Positions 43,758 to 52,465 of a DNA stretch of 64,000 nucleotides are shown one piece after another. The notes beneath the pieces are model-generated. The model was not told the DNA's origin and searched no databases. It was given only the letters and a program-made list of their open reading frames with translations. Source of the stretch: Spirosoma radiotolerans (GTDB lineage Bacteria > Bacteroidota > Bacteroidia > Cytophagales > Spirosomataceae); assembly GCF_000974425.1 (NCBI RefSeq), contig NZ_CP010429.1, positions 2,170,001-2,234,000 of the forward strand. Direction: 5' to 3'. Position 1 is the stretch's first letter. Each line of letters starts with the position of its first letter. The position numbers were made by a program, and so were the translations under genes.

Positions 43758-46475
43758 TTACCGTAATCGAATACTGAATAATTGCACCGCCTGGTGCGCC
43801 CCACTTAGAATATACAATTCATTGGTGCGTTCATCGAACTGCAGCGCAACGGGAAAATCGCTTGGGATTGGGCGGTCGTTTAAAATGCGTCCGTTCAAAT
43901 CGTAAAGCATCGTAAACCCGCCCGATTTAACACTGACCAATTCCACACCGGCCCCAAGCCGATGGTAACGAATGTTGTTTCGACCTGATTGCAGGGCGCG
44001 CACATCAAACCGACGCTGTCCCTGCTGATCCAGCACGGCGATTTCAGTATCAGTAGTGCGGAGAATTAACCAGTTCGTCTGGTCTTCATCCGGGAACAGC
44101 CGAAAATAACCCCGCCGAATAGGCCGATACAATTGAATTCGGTTGGCAATGAGACCGTTCGCATTAATCGTTAGTAACTGCCCTTCGTCGGTAATGGACC
44201 GAATCTGCGTTTGTCCAGGTGGCAGAAGGGCCGGGCCGACAAACCGAATTTCGGGCTCTTCTTCGTTTGTTCGCTCAATTTTGGTTGGGAAGTGCGGATA
44301 CTGCGTCCCATTTTCCCGCCAGTGATTCAGGGTGCCATCCGACTGCATACCCAAAATGGCCATGCCTGAGGGCGTAACCATCACCTGGAACGGAAGCTGC
44401 AACGTGTCTTTATGCGGAGCCGTCATCAGCCGTACGAAGGTTCGGCGCTGGCGGTCAAGGGCGTAAATGTGGCCATCTTTGTGAGCGGCCAATGCGACCA
44501 TATTTCGTTGCTGGCTACCCCTTGGCCGGGCCAGAAAAGTGGGATCAATGCCCTTGGGTAGAGGTATGGCCTGCAGGGCAACTTCTTTGCTGATACGAAC
44601 CGGATCGGCTATGTACAGCGTACGGTCGGTCATAAACAGGTACTGCAGTCGGCCGTTGTTCAGAAAGTCGACGCCCAGGGCATTGCTGCGGATGGGGCCA
44701 TCGGTATTGTTTTGTACAAGTTTATCGCCATCCGGCGTAACCAGCACAAACTGACCAGCGCTGTTCTGGGCGTAAAACTGGGCCGAACTATCGCTCAAGT
44801 TACCCGTTACGATGGGTGCCGAAATAAGTGGTGCGTTGAACTCGGTCTTCTTCTGAAGTAAAACTTTGTTGAGCACAGCCCGGCTTGCGGGTCGGGTGTT
44901 GCGGCCCAGCACGACTGTAGACTGAATATTCTCATTTCCGTAACTGGCCTGGTACGCCATGTTTTCCAGGTTAGCCAGCGCGGGCGTACCGGTTGCCGGA
45001 TCTACCTTATCGAGCAGGTTTTGCCAACCCAGTGGCCAACTGGCAATCACACTCGTTTGACCCCGGTTCAGTCGGGCGAAAGCGGTAAAATTAGCTGGTC
45101 GCAGGGTAGAGTTCAGTAACTCGGCCTGACGGGCGTCGGCAGTCCAAACGGCTCCACGCTGCACCTGTTGCAGGTAGTCCTGCAAGGCATCTTCGCTGTT
45201 AGCCACGATTAGCGAGGTACCGTGCTGAGTAATCCAGCTTTGGGAGAAGCCCGAAAATAAACTACTAAAAAGCGACGCGGGTAATTCCGGAACGTTGAGT
45301 AACAGAATCTTATGGCCCAGATAGCTTTTTGGATCTGCAGTTATTTTAGCGCCTGACCGAATGCCTATTTGTTGATAGGCATTCGCCAGTTTTTTGCCAT
45401 CCTGGGCGGTTAGGATCAAAATTTGCCGCAAGGCACCCGTTGGCGATTCCAGACGACACAGCATGATGTCGGGCCCTAATGACTGATACAACGGTTTGGT
45501 TTCGGGGGCAATCTGCTTGAACCGGTCCCGCAAAAAATCACTGGAGGCCGAGCCGAGCAGGTTGCTGAGCGATTTGCCGAACTGAGGGGCGTCGCTAATG
45601 CCAATATGATACAAAGTCGCCGTTGTTTGGGGGATCAGATTGGCGTATTGAATGCGTCGGGGCGTTTGATTCGCAAACAAAGCGGCCACGTCCCGCCGGT
45701 TACCAATCTGATCAACGGCATAACCAATCAGGTGCGAACGGGAAGCCGATTGCCGAAACTGAAGATTCAGTTCCTCCGGTAGAAAAAGCCGCACCAGCGA
45801 ACCAACGTTGCTAAACAATGACTGGAGGACTTCGGGCCGTACGGATAACCCCGCCAGGTGGTCAGCATCGACCCGAAAATCGGGTTCGGCAGCCGTCAAT
45901 TTGAGCGACTGATGCATCCGTTTGGCCACATTCTCGATCAGAATACCCGATACACTGCCTACCAAGAAGCCATCTGTCAGGATAAATGAACCAACGGGCT
46001 CATTGCCCCTGGCTACTAAATCAAGGATTTTTTCGCCGGCAAAGGTATGGTTGAGGACACGATACTGCCGGGGGTCAGGGTTGGTAAGCCGGTTCAGGAA
46101 CGGCTGGTCCTGAGCGGTTATGGGTACGTAGAAAATGAAATCGAGCGTCGTCTTGGAAATAGAATGCAGCGAGTAGCGGATGTTTCGTCCGGAAACGAAC
46201 TTGAGTACCGTAGCGGTATCGGCCGTTGCATACAGGAACCGGTCGAGTTTCTGGCGGGCTTCATCAAAGACAGGTAATTGCCGGAGCGAAAGCTGGGTAC
46301 GCAACACGCGGGCAGAAACCGTGTCCTGAAGCCGGTCGCTGGCAAGTACCAGCAAAGCGCCGGGGGGCACCAGGGAGCCAACAGTCCGACTTGCCGGGAA
46401 TACCTGTCGATACCCCAGCCAGCCACCAATCAGCAGCAGAAGGGCACCAACAGTAATCCAGAGACTTCGTTTCAT
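43758..46475 (-). CDS. Unknown 905-residue membrane-anchored periplasmic protein
   Basis: I do not recognise the family with certainty. One N-terminal helix (LWITVGALLLLIGGWLGY) anchors it, and the rest is probably periplasmic. The first 530 residues resemble DUF3352-like proteins: GALLVLASDRL near the start, ILTDGFLVGSVSGILIENV and SLIVANSEDALQDYLQQV. The last 350 residues contain repeated strand pairs such as LQYLFMTDRTLYIADPV, KDGHIYALDRQRRTFVRLM and ERTNELYILSGAHQAVQLFSI, consistent with a beta-propeller. There is no catalytic motif I can name. It is conserved-looking and long, so a true gene. An eight-base inverted repeat lies just before its start (46477-46512). Confidence 0.72.
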   Translation of the reverse strand: MKRSLWITVGALLLLIGGWLGYRQVFPASRTVGSLVPPGALLVLASDRLQDTVSARVLRTQLSLRQLPVFDEARQKLDRFLYATADTATVLKFVSGRNIRYSLHSISKTTLDFIFYVPITAQDQPFLNRLTNPDPRQYRVLNHTFAGEKILDLVARGNEPVGSFILTDGFLVGSVSGILIENVAKRMHQSLKLTAAEPDFRVDADHLAGLSVRPEVLQSLFSNVGSLVRLFLPEELNLQFRQSASRSHLIGYAVDQIGNRRDVAALFANQTPRRIQYANLIPQTTATLYHIGISDAPQFGKSLSNLLGSASSDFLRDRFKQIAPETKPLYQSLGPDIMLCRLESPTGALRQILILTAQDGKKLANAYQQIGIRSGAKITADPKSYLGHKILLLNVPELPASLFSSLFSGFSQSWITQHGTSLIVANSEDALQDYLQQVQRGAVWTADARQAELLNSTLRPANFTAFARLNRGQTSVIASWPLGWQNLLDKVDPATGTPALANLENMAYQASYGNENIQSTVVLGRNTRPASRAVLNKVLLQKKTEFNAPLISAPIVTGNLSDSSAQFYAQNSAGQFVLVTPDGDKLVQNNTDGPIRSNALGVDFLNNGRLQYLFMTDRTLYIADPVRISKEVALQAIPLPKGIDPTFLARPRGSQQRNMVALAAHKDGHIYALDRQRRTFVRLMTAPHKDTLQLPFQVMVTPSGMAILGMQSDGTLNHWRENGTQYPHFPTKIERTNEEEPEIRFVGPALLPPGQTQIRSITDEGQLLTINANGLIANRIQLYRPIRRGYFRLFPDEDQTNWLILRTTDTEIAVLDQQGQRRFDVRALQSGRNNIRYHRLGAGVELVSVKSGGFTMLYDLNGRILNDRPIPSDFPVALQFDERTNELYILSGAHQAVQLFSIRLR

Positions 46476-46476
46476 T

Positions 46477-46512
46477 GACTAATCAAGAGGTATTGTAAGT
46501 TGCCGATTAGTC
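46477..46512. promoter_or_regulatory. Inverted repeat just upstream of the 905-residue gene
   Basis: GACTAATC (46477-46484) and GATTAGTC (46505-46512) are perfect inverted arms 20 bases apart, beginning one base ahead of the start codon at 46475. Position and spacing would suit an operator or a leader hairpin. Function unproven. Confidence 0.35.
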
Positions 46513-46580
46513 ACCAATTGGCCGGATCGGCGGACCGGTGAAAGCACATGGCTACGCAGCTTATGCTATACGCCATCATT

Positions 46581-47342
46581 TCAGGCCGTTACAGGCTCTG
46601 GTTTTTTCAAAGCTTTTACTTTGCTGCTCAGGTCAAGCCGGAACTGGGCCAGTTCTTTAAAACTCTGGATACACACTTTAAGCAGCTTCCATTTCAGAAT
46701 CGACACCGTGCCTGTTAGCCGTTCCTTGTGCGTAATGGGAATATCGAAGGTGTTAAAACCTGCTTTTTTCGCCATAACCGCTAGGAAAATATTGGGCGCG
46801 AAAGGCGTTGGATTGGGGAGCTGTGCCAGCAATTTGCGAAGAAAAGTACCCCGAATTAGTCGGAATGGAATATTGCTATCCATGATGTACGTCCCATAAA
46901 TAAACGCAATGCTGAGCCGAAGAATACGCGTAATGATCAACCGGGCCGGGGCATCATACCGTTCTTCACGGTAGCCCAGGATGAACGGCGACTCGTCTCG
47001 TTTGGCCCACAACTTTCCGAAATCGTCGGTAATGAACTGGTCGTCGCTATCTGTCTGGAAAACGTATTCCGAATCCAGTGCAACCGCCTGCCGGTAGCCA
47101 TTGACGACCGCATTGCCATGCCCGCCGTTTGGTTGATGCACAACCATCAGCTTTGGGTAACGGTCTTTTATTTGATCCAGGATAGCCCCTGTTTTATCGC
47201 GTGAACCATCATTGACGACAATCAAACGGGTATTTTCGGTAGGGAATTGGCGGATCAACAAATCAGTCCACTGCTTGACAACAGTTTCGATAACTTCTTC
47301 TTCGTTGTAAGCCGGCATTACAATTGACAGCAGGAGACTCAT
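46581..47342 (-). CDS. DPM1-like family 2 glycosyltransferase
   Basis: 253 residues. LLSIVMPAYNEEEVIETVV, LIVVNDGSRDKTGAIL and FQTDSDDQF give the GT-A core with DxD, and ITHKERLTGTVSILKWKLL follows the layout of polyprenol-phosphate mannose or glucose synthases (DPM1/GtrB-like). No membrane helices are seen at the C-terminus. It would place a hexose on undecaprenyl phosphate, making the donor for GT-C enzymes. Two GT-C-like proteins are encoded just upstream (48807 and 50609), so the three fit one pathway. A TAnnTTTG element lies 128 bases upstream (47471-47478). Confidence 0.88.
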   Translation of the reverse strand: MSLLLSIVMPAYNEEEVIETVVKQWTDLLIRQFPTENTRLIVVNDGSRDKTGAILDQIKDRYPKLMVVHQPNGGHGNAVVNGYRQAVALDSEYVFQTDSDDQFITDDFGKLWAKRDESPFILGYREERYDAPARLIITRILRLSIAFIYGTYIMDSNIPFRLIRGTFLRKLLAQLPNPTPFAPNIFLAVMAKKAGFNTFDIPITHKERLTGTVSILKWKLLKVCIQSFKELAQFRLDLSSKVKALKKPEPVTA

Positions 47343-47470
47343 ACTTGAATAGTGAAAACGGATTAATGTACAATACTACGGGCAGTAGGTAAACCAGAAA
47401 GGAGTAAATGACTCGCTTCGTTTACCGTCGAAGTTGCCCGGTTTCTGGATTATACATTTACTAATATCTG

Positions 47471-47478
47471 CAAATATA
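47471..47478 (-). promoter_or_regulatory. Candidate -7 element TATATTTG upstream of the DPM1-like gene
   Basis: Exact TAnnTTTG on the minus strand in the 231-base spacer 47343-47573, the largest in this run. The leader would be about 120 bases. The spacer also holds weak inverted repeats (CCAGAAA/TTTCTGG) of unclear value. Confidence 0.35.
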
Positions 47479-47573
47479 TGAAATTGTTGATGGCTAATTG
47501 ACCTGTCCGGGCAGTACCTTAGGGAGTGGTCAAGCCAAAAATGGGTATTTGTCGGGTCTGGTTTACGGTCGTA

Positions 47574-48764
47574 TCAGTAGGCGTACCGATCTTTCAGATC
47601 ATTTATGGGTTTTTCAATTAAATACCAGGAGAGCGTGGCCAGGATAATCGTAAGGGACAGATAAAAAGAAAACGAGAAGAAATACGAACTATTTAGAAAA
47701 GGCATCAGGTCTGACAGCCGACGCCAGGCACGTAATGTAAAATGCGTTGGCTGAGTGTGAAATGCGTTGAACACAAAGTTGTGGAATAAATACAAACCGT
47801 AGCTGATGCGGCCCATGTATTGGCTAATGGGGTGTTCGAGCAGCCATTTCATAGGGCCTTTAAAGCCGATGATGGCGTGGCCGATCAGGAAGAAACCAAT
47901 CAGCGAGGCAAAGAGCCGTTCCCATACCTCCGACACAACGTTGTGATAACCCCGGGGCGAGTCGATGGAGATCCAATTGTTGAGGTAAACGACAGCGGCA
48001 AATACGAGTACACTGAGCCAGACACCAATCGATGGCGTGAAAATCCGAACGAGCCAGTCGCGCCTGTACAACCATCCATAGGCCATAAGAGCGCCTAAGC
48101 CAAAAGAGTCCAGACAGGTTGGTGTCGATACGTATTCGATGAACCAGGGCAGCCGAAGCCGGTACAGCACATACCGCAGCGCAACGCTCCCCACGATCAT
48201 CAGCATGGCGGTTATGGGAATGAACCGGCGGGGAATGAAGAAGAGCAGGAGTGGAAAAATGAGATAGACCTGCTCTTCGACAGCCAGCGACCATAAATGA
48301 TCGACCGTACCCATCCAGGTTTGGTGGCTGGCGATGTAAATATTGGTGCCATACAGGGCCAGCCAGCCGATGGTCCGGCGAACGGGCGGCTCATTGATTA
48401 AATAAAGAACAAATAGGGTAATGTAATAGATCGGAAAAATGCGAAGCGTTCGGCGGATGTAGAACGTTTTCAGGTATTTACCCAAACCTCCCTGGGGTTG
48501 ATTGCTCAATTTATCCTTACTCGACAGCAGAATGCGGGTGATAAGGAAACCGCTCAGAACAAAAAAAATAGTAACCCCTAATGCACCGAGTGGCAACCCG
48601 TCGACCCGACCCACCATCCAGTGATCGAATAAAACCATACCAACGGCCAGAAACCGGATGCCGTCTAATTGCCGAAAGTGATTCAGCGTTGGGCGGGCGG
48701 TTGTCATGCTGGGCATGGAGGATTGACTGGACGAATCGGGCGAATGACTTTGATTAGGAACCAA
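47574..48764 (-). CDS. Acyltransferase family 3 (OafA/YrhL-like)
   Basis: 396 residues with about ten membrane spans. The N-terminus has NHFRQLDGIRFLAVGMVLFDHW, where the His is essential in the family, and GALGVTIFFVLSGFLITR. YTLFVL and WSLAVEEQVYLIFPLLL are also hallmarks (the Glu pair in the E-E-Q-x-Y segment). Such proteins transfer acetyl or other acyl groups onto sugars at the inner membrane, often on O-antigen. With the SGNH/AlgX-like gene at 42698 it could form an acyl relay. The gap to the next upstream gene is 42 bases. Confidence 0.92.
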   Translation of the reverse strand: MVPNQSHSPDSSSQSSMPSMTTARPTLNHFRQLDGIRFLAVGMVLFDHWMVGRVDGLPLGALGVTIFFVLSGFLITRILLSSKDKLSNQPQGGLGKYLKTFYIRRTLRIFPIYYITLFVLYLINEPPVRRTIGWLALYGTNIYIASHQTWMGTVDHLWSLAVEEQVYLIFPLLLFFIPRRFIPITAMLMIVGSVALRYVLYRLRLPWFIEYVSTPTCLDSFGLGALMAYGWLYRRDWLVRIFTPSIGVWLSVLVFAAVVYLNNWISIDSPRGYHNVVSEVWERLFASLIGFFLIGHAIIGFKGPMKWLLEHPISQYMGRISYGLYLFHNFVFNAFHTQPTHFTLRAWRRLSDLMPFLNSSYFFSFSFYLSLTIILATLSWYLIEKPINDLKDRYAY

Positions 48765-48806
48765 CGGACAATTTGATTAACGGATAACGAATTTGACGTT
48801 CAGGAC

Positions 48807-50606
48807 TTACCAGTTTTTGGCTTCTACTGTCGTAGGTGGCCCTGATGACACTATAGTTTGGTTTGTCGGGCGAAGTTCGTACGTGTTCGCGTTGGAAACA
48901 ATCAGCACGAACAACTGATAGGTGCCTGCGTCCGTCTCCGCCGATAGAATGGTGCTCTCAAAGCCATTCGTAAATAAATGATCGGGGCTGAAATGAGCTT
49001 TTACCATCGACTGCTGCTGTTGCCAGACAGGAAATAAATACGTTCGTTTGGCCGAACGGGCCATTAAATAAGCACCCGCATCACCGAGCCCCTGAGTAGG
49101 TACTGTTGTATTTTTGATGGTATAGCCGCCTGGTATCTTGGTTATACCTACGGCAACGGGTGTCTGTTGGACTGGTCCGTAGATAACAGGGAGGGCCTCA
49201 TCGTAAAACGCCGGGGTGGGTGGGGTGTACCGTCGCGAAACGGAGTCTAACGAAAACGTAGCGTTGCTGGATGAATGCGTCCAGTTGAATTGGTTTGTGG
49301 TTAGCCAGTGCCGCCACCAGATCGTTTCGTTGAGAAAGGCGAAATAAGAAAGTGCCGCAAAGAACACACTACTGGCTATGCCTCCTATCAGCCACCAGCG
49401 AGCGGCTGGTTTGGGCAGCAGTGCTGCGCCGTACAGATAGACAAGCGCCAGACCGGTGAGCGAATACATTTTATACCGACTTGTGATGAGCAAGTCGATT
49501 CCCGCTCCCGTGCGAGCCCAGGCAACAACGGCCGAGGTGCCCAAAATAAAAGCCGCACAACTCCAGAAAAACACAGTCATTGAGGAAAGCCCAGTGGCTG
49601 GCTTTCCTGTAGCTGTCTTGGGCGACAGTAAACGACGAAACAGATTAACCAGAACCAGTCGGTTTGTCAAGAGGCCCCAACCCACAATACCCACGATAAC
49701 TAGTGTCAGCAGGCCACCGAGCACAATAGAGGTCCGCAGGGGGGAATTAAAAGGAAGTGCCTCCGCAGCCGCGCCAATAACGGCAAACCAGCCTTTACTT
49801 AGTTCCAGTATCCCCGGCCGTACATACTTGACGCCATCCGGTTTTTCGAAGCCAGTAAAGTAAAGCGCTACCACAAAGGCGGCACCCGCCAACCAGCCAA
49901 TGATGGGACCCAATGATGTACGGTTGTCTTTCCCTGAAAAAGCCGGGAGTCTCAACAAAAGGATCAGAAAACCCAAGGGCCAGACCATCAGGCCGTTGCC
50001 GCTCGTTATAGTGGCCAGCACCCCCGCCACAAACGCAAGTCGCCAGTGGGTTGTATAACTCAGGAAGTAAAAAGCCGCGATCACCCATAGCACAACCGAG
50101 AAATTTTGCAGGGCCGCCATGCCCCAAAACATGTTTTCCCACTGCGACAGGTTGAAGAGAAGCCAGCCAATAGGCACCGCATAAAGCGCCGATTGGCCAG
50201 ATACGGCAGGGCGGGAGCGACGTAGGGCGGCCACAAAGATCCATAGTAGACCAACCAAGCTCAAATTTCCCACCAGCATCAGGTGGACATAGTTTAATTG
50301 GCCAAACAGCTGATAATCAAGCAGTGAGGCAAGGCGGTCGAAAACGATTCGGTGTTCATTGTGCTGCTTGAAAAGCTGGTAAAATTTACCCGTAACCGTT
50401 GGCTCCTGGTCAACATTGAACAGGAAGTGCCGTAAGGCATGATCATCCCATTTGGGGATATTTACAGCATACTGTTGCCAGATCAGTCCAAAAACGAGAA
50501 TGGGTAGCATAAGCAACGCCCACCCCAACCCAGGCAGCCACCGTTGGGTTACCGACGGTTTACCGGAGCGATGTGTATTGTTCGTTGTTGGCTGTTCTAT
50601 GGTCAC
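48807..50606 (-). CDS. Multi-spanning membrane protein, GT-C-like
   Basis: 599 residues with about ten membrane helices and a C-terminal soluble part of roughly 170 residues. The first external loop contains NIPKWDDHALRHFLF, an Asp-Asp-x-x-x-x-His pattern resembling the acidic loop of GT-C glycosyltransferases. I do not know the family. It starts two bases after the stop of the GT39-like gene, so both are translated together. A DPM1-like synthase two genes downstream may provide its lipid-phosphate sugar donor. Confidence 0.65.
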   Translation of the reverse strand: MTIEQPTTNNTHRSGKPSVTQRWLPGLGWALLMLPILVFGLIWQQYAVNIPKWDDHALRHFLFNVDQEPTVTGKFYQLFKQHNEHRIVFDRLASLLDYQLFGQLNYVHLMLVGNLSLVGLLWIFVAALRRSRPAVSGQSALYAVPIGWLLFNLSQWENMFWGMAALQNFSVVLWVIAAFYFLSYTTHWRLAFVAGVLATITSGNGLMVWPLGFLILLLRLPAFSGKDNRTSLGPIIGWLAGAAFVVALYFTGFEKPDGVKYVRPGILELSKGWFAVIGAAAEALPFNSPLRTSIVLGGLLTLVIVGIVGWGLLTNRLVLVNLFRRLLSPKTATGKPATGLSSMTVFFWSCAAFILGTSAVVAWARTGAGIDLLITSRYKMYSLTGLALVYLYGAALLPKPAARWWLIGGIASSVFFAALSYFAFLNETIWWRHWLTTNQFNWTHSSSNATFSLDSVSRRYTPPTPAFYDEALPVIYGPVQQTPVAVGITKIPGGYTIKNTTVPTQGLGDAGAYLMARSAKRTYLFPVWQQQQSMVKAHFSPDHLFTNGFESTILSAETDAGTYQLFVLIVSNANTYELRPTNQTIVSSGPPTTVEAKNW

Positions 50607-50608
50607 AA

Positions 50609-52453
50609 TTAATACCGGTATTTGGTGCCTTCAAAGTCAAAAATCGTTATGCGCTTCCCTGACTTGCCCTTCACCAGAATAATGCGGTCGGTCTGGGTCG
50701 TATCCATGCGCTGATAATAGGTCGCATCCTTGGGCAGGTACAAGTTCGTGTATTGCGCGTCGATAATCGAGTGGCTGGTGTAAGTATTTTCGATTTCATC
50801 GCGGGGAGCCGTCCGGGCCGAGGGATACAGAACGGTATCGCCCGGAGCATACAACTCCTTTATCCGATCAGCCGCTGTGTTGTACGGATTGGCAATTCGA
50901 TAACGCCCATAATACGTGTATTTAGGAGCCTGGTCTTCATAAATCCGATACAACAACTCGACGATGTAGTAACTCTGAAGCAGTAAAACGGCCACCAGCG
51001 TTAGGCGTAGGTAAGTCGGCTGCCGAAATACCTGGCGGATGATCAGCCCAACCAGAATAACGCTATAGGGGAACGAAAAACCGGAATACCGCTGCATGAG
51101 GCCATAGGTGTGGTCGTTTCGAAAGGCAATGCCAATGATAAATAGCGTTGGGAAAGTGCTCAGTAAAACGAGGAAAAAGATCAGTCGCCGATCTGACCGA
51201 TTTGTATAGTCAACCGCTGCCTGATACAGAAGGTAGTAGAATACAGGTACGGCCGCTGCGGCCAGCAGCCGGGGCGATGGAATGGTATAAAGGGCAAAAC
51301 CAGCGACAAGCAATACCGGAACAGCGATGCTTACCCAAGTGGGCACCGTGCGTCCCCGGCCGAAGCGATGAATAATAAACACCACCACACAGCCGAGTGC
51401 AACGGCAATAATTAGGTTTCGAAAGGCCAGCGTTTCGGAAGAGAGCCCGTTGGAAAACAGCATCAAATCGGCCCAGAGCGGAATCGACTTCTTGACAACA
51501 TTGGGAATCGTAGCGGGCAAAATAATATTAAAACCGTTGTTGTAGGGGTTCGTATAGGCCAGTCCGCGGTAGAGTTGGGCCTGATAAGCCAGTGTCTGCA
51601 GCGTATATTTTCCGCCACCAAAAATGAACCAGGGGAGGACCAGACTTACCGTACCGCCAATAAAACTCAAGCTCAGACCGATATACGTCTTCAGATCCCT
51701 ATTAAACAGAAGCAGGTAAATGCCATGGCACATAAATACCGTAACGGCCAGGTAATGACCCAGCACCGCCAGGGCAAAAGACAAGCCATACCCGACATAC
51801 AACCCAACGGGGGTTTTCCCTTCGGCGCGTCGGTCGAGGATGCGCAGAAAGAGGTAGGTGCCCACCATCGTGATAAAGATGGTCATGCAATAATTGCGGG
51901 CCATGTGGCTATAGGCAATGAAAAACGGCTCGATGGCCGACAGAAAGGCGCAGAGAAGCGCCAGCGACTCTGATCGAAAGTAGCGTTTCGTCAGTAAATA
52001 GGTCAGGCCAACAATGAGGGTGCTGAAAATAATGGAGGGCATTCGGATGGACAGGTCACTCATGCCGAAGAGTTGAACCCAGGCCCAAAGCAGGGCATAG
52101 TGCGAGGCACTGTTACCGATATCATTCTGAATGATGGCTCGGATGTAATCGTTGAGGTGTTTCTCTTTCCAGAACTCCTTTGGGGTAAAGTAGGTCTTGC
52201 CAGGGGTGAAAAACACATCGTGCTGATTGAACCCTTCCAGCGATACCCCGGCGATATTGATCAGAGTAAACTTCTCGTCCAGATAAAGGCCATGAACGCT
52301 GGACTTATAAAGCCGAAGCCCCAGGGCAAGAACCAGAATCAGAACAAGCAGTAAGCGTGGAGAACTTAACTGGGCAAATAAACCAGAACGACTATCGTTC
52401 ATCATGCGGTCAGTAGTGAGTGAATGCGGCATTTGGGCGCAAAGGTAAGTCAC
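50609..52453 (-). CDS. GT39-like (ArnT/PMT) glycosyltransferase
   Basis: 614 residues. After a first helix, GLYLDEKFTLINIAG gives the Asp-Glu pair in the first periplasmic loop of family 39/83 enzymes, and later loops hold SIRMPSIIFSTLIVGLTYL, typical of ArnT-like proteins. About eleven helices and a soluble C-terminal domain near 470-614. The enzymes use polyprenol-phosphate sugars as donors outside the cytoplasm. The true start may be a later Met at 52432 or 52405, since residues before the first helix are not conserved in character. It shares the minus-strand run with a DPM1-like synthase. Confidence 0.8.
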   Translation of the reverse strand: MTYLCAQMPHSLTTDRMMNDSRSGLFAQLSSPRLLLVLILVLALGLRLYKSSVHGLYLDEKFTLINIAGVSLEGFNQHDVFFTPGKTYFTPKEFWKEKHLNDYIRAIIQNDIGNSASHYALLWAWVQLFGMSDLSIRMPSIIFSTLIVGLTYLLTKRYFRSESLALLCAFLSAIEPFFIAYSHMARNYCMTIFITMVGTYLFLRILDRRAEGKTPVGLYVGYGLSFALAVLGHYLAVTVFMCHGIYLLLFNRDLKTYIGLSLSFIGGTVSLVLPWFIFGGGKYTLQTLAYQAQLYRGLAYTNPYNNGFNIILPATIPNVVKKSIPLWADLMLFSNGLSSETLAFRNLIIAVALGCVVVFIIHRFGRGRTVPTWVSIAVPVLLVAGFALYTIPSPRLLAAAAVPVFYYLLYQAAVDYTNRSDRRLIFFLVLLSTFPTLFIIGIAFRNDHTYGLMQRYSGFSFPYSVILVGLIIRQVFRQPTYLRLTLVAVLLLQSYYIVELLYRIYEDQAPKYTYYGRYRIANPYNTAADRIKELYAPGDTVLYPSARTAPRDEIENTYTSHSIIDAQYTNLYLPKDATYYQRMDTTQTDRIILVKGKSGKRITIFDFEGTKYRY

Positions 52454-52465
52454 TACCTGCTGGTT

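Noticed and set aside
49795..50244. Antisense-frame open frame in the GT-C-like gene
   Set aside because: It is a shifted-frame shadow on the same strand as a clearly patterned membrane protein.
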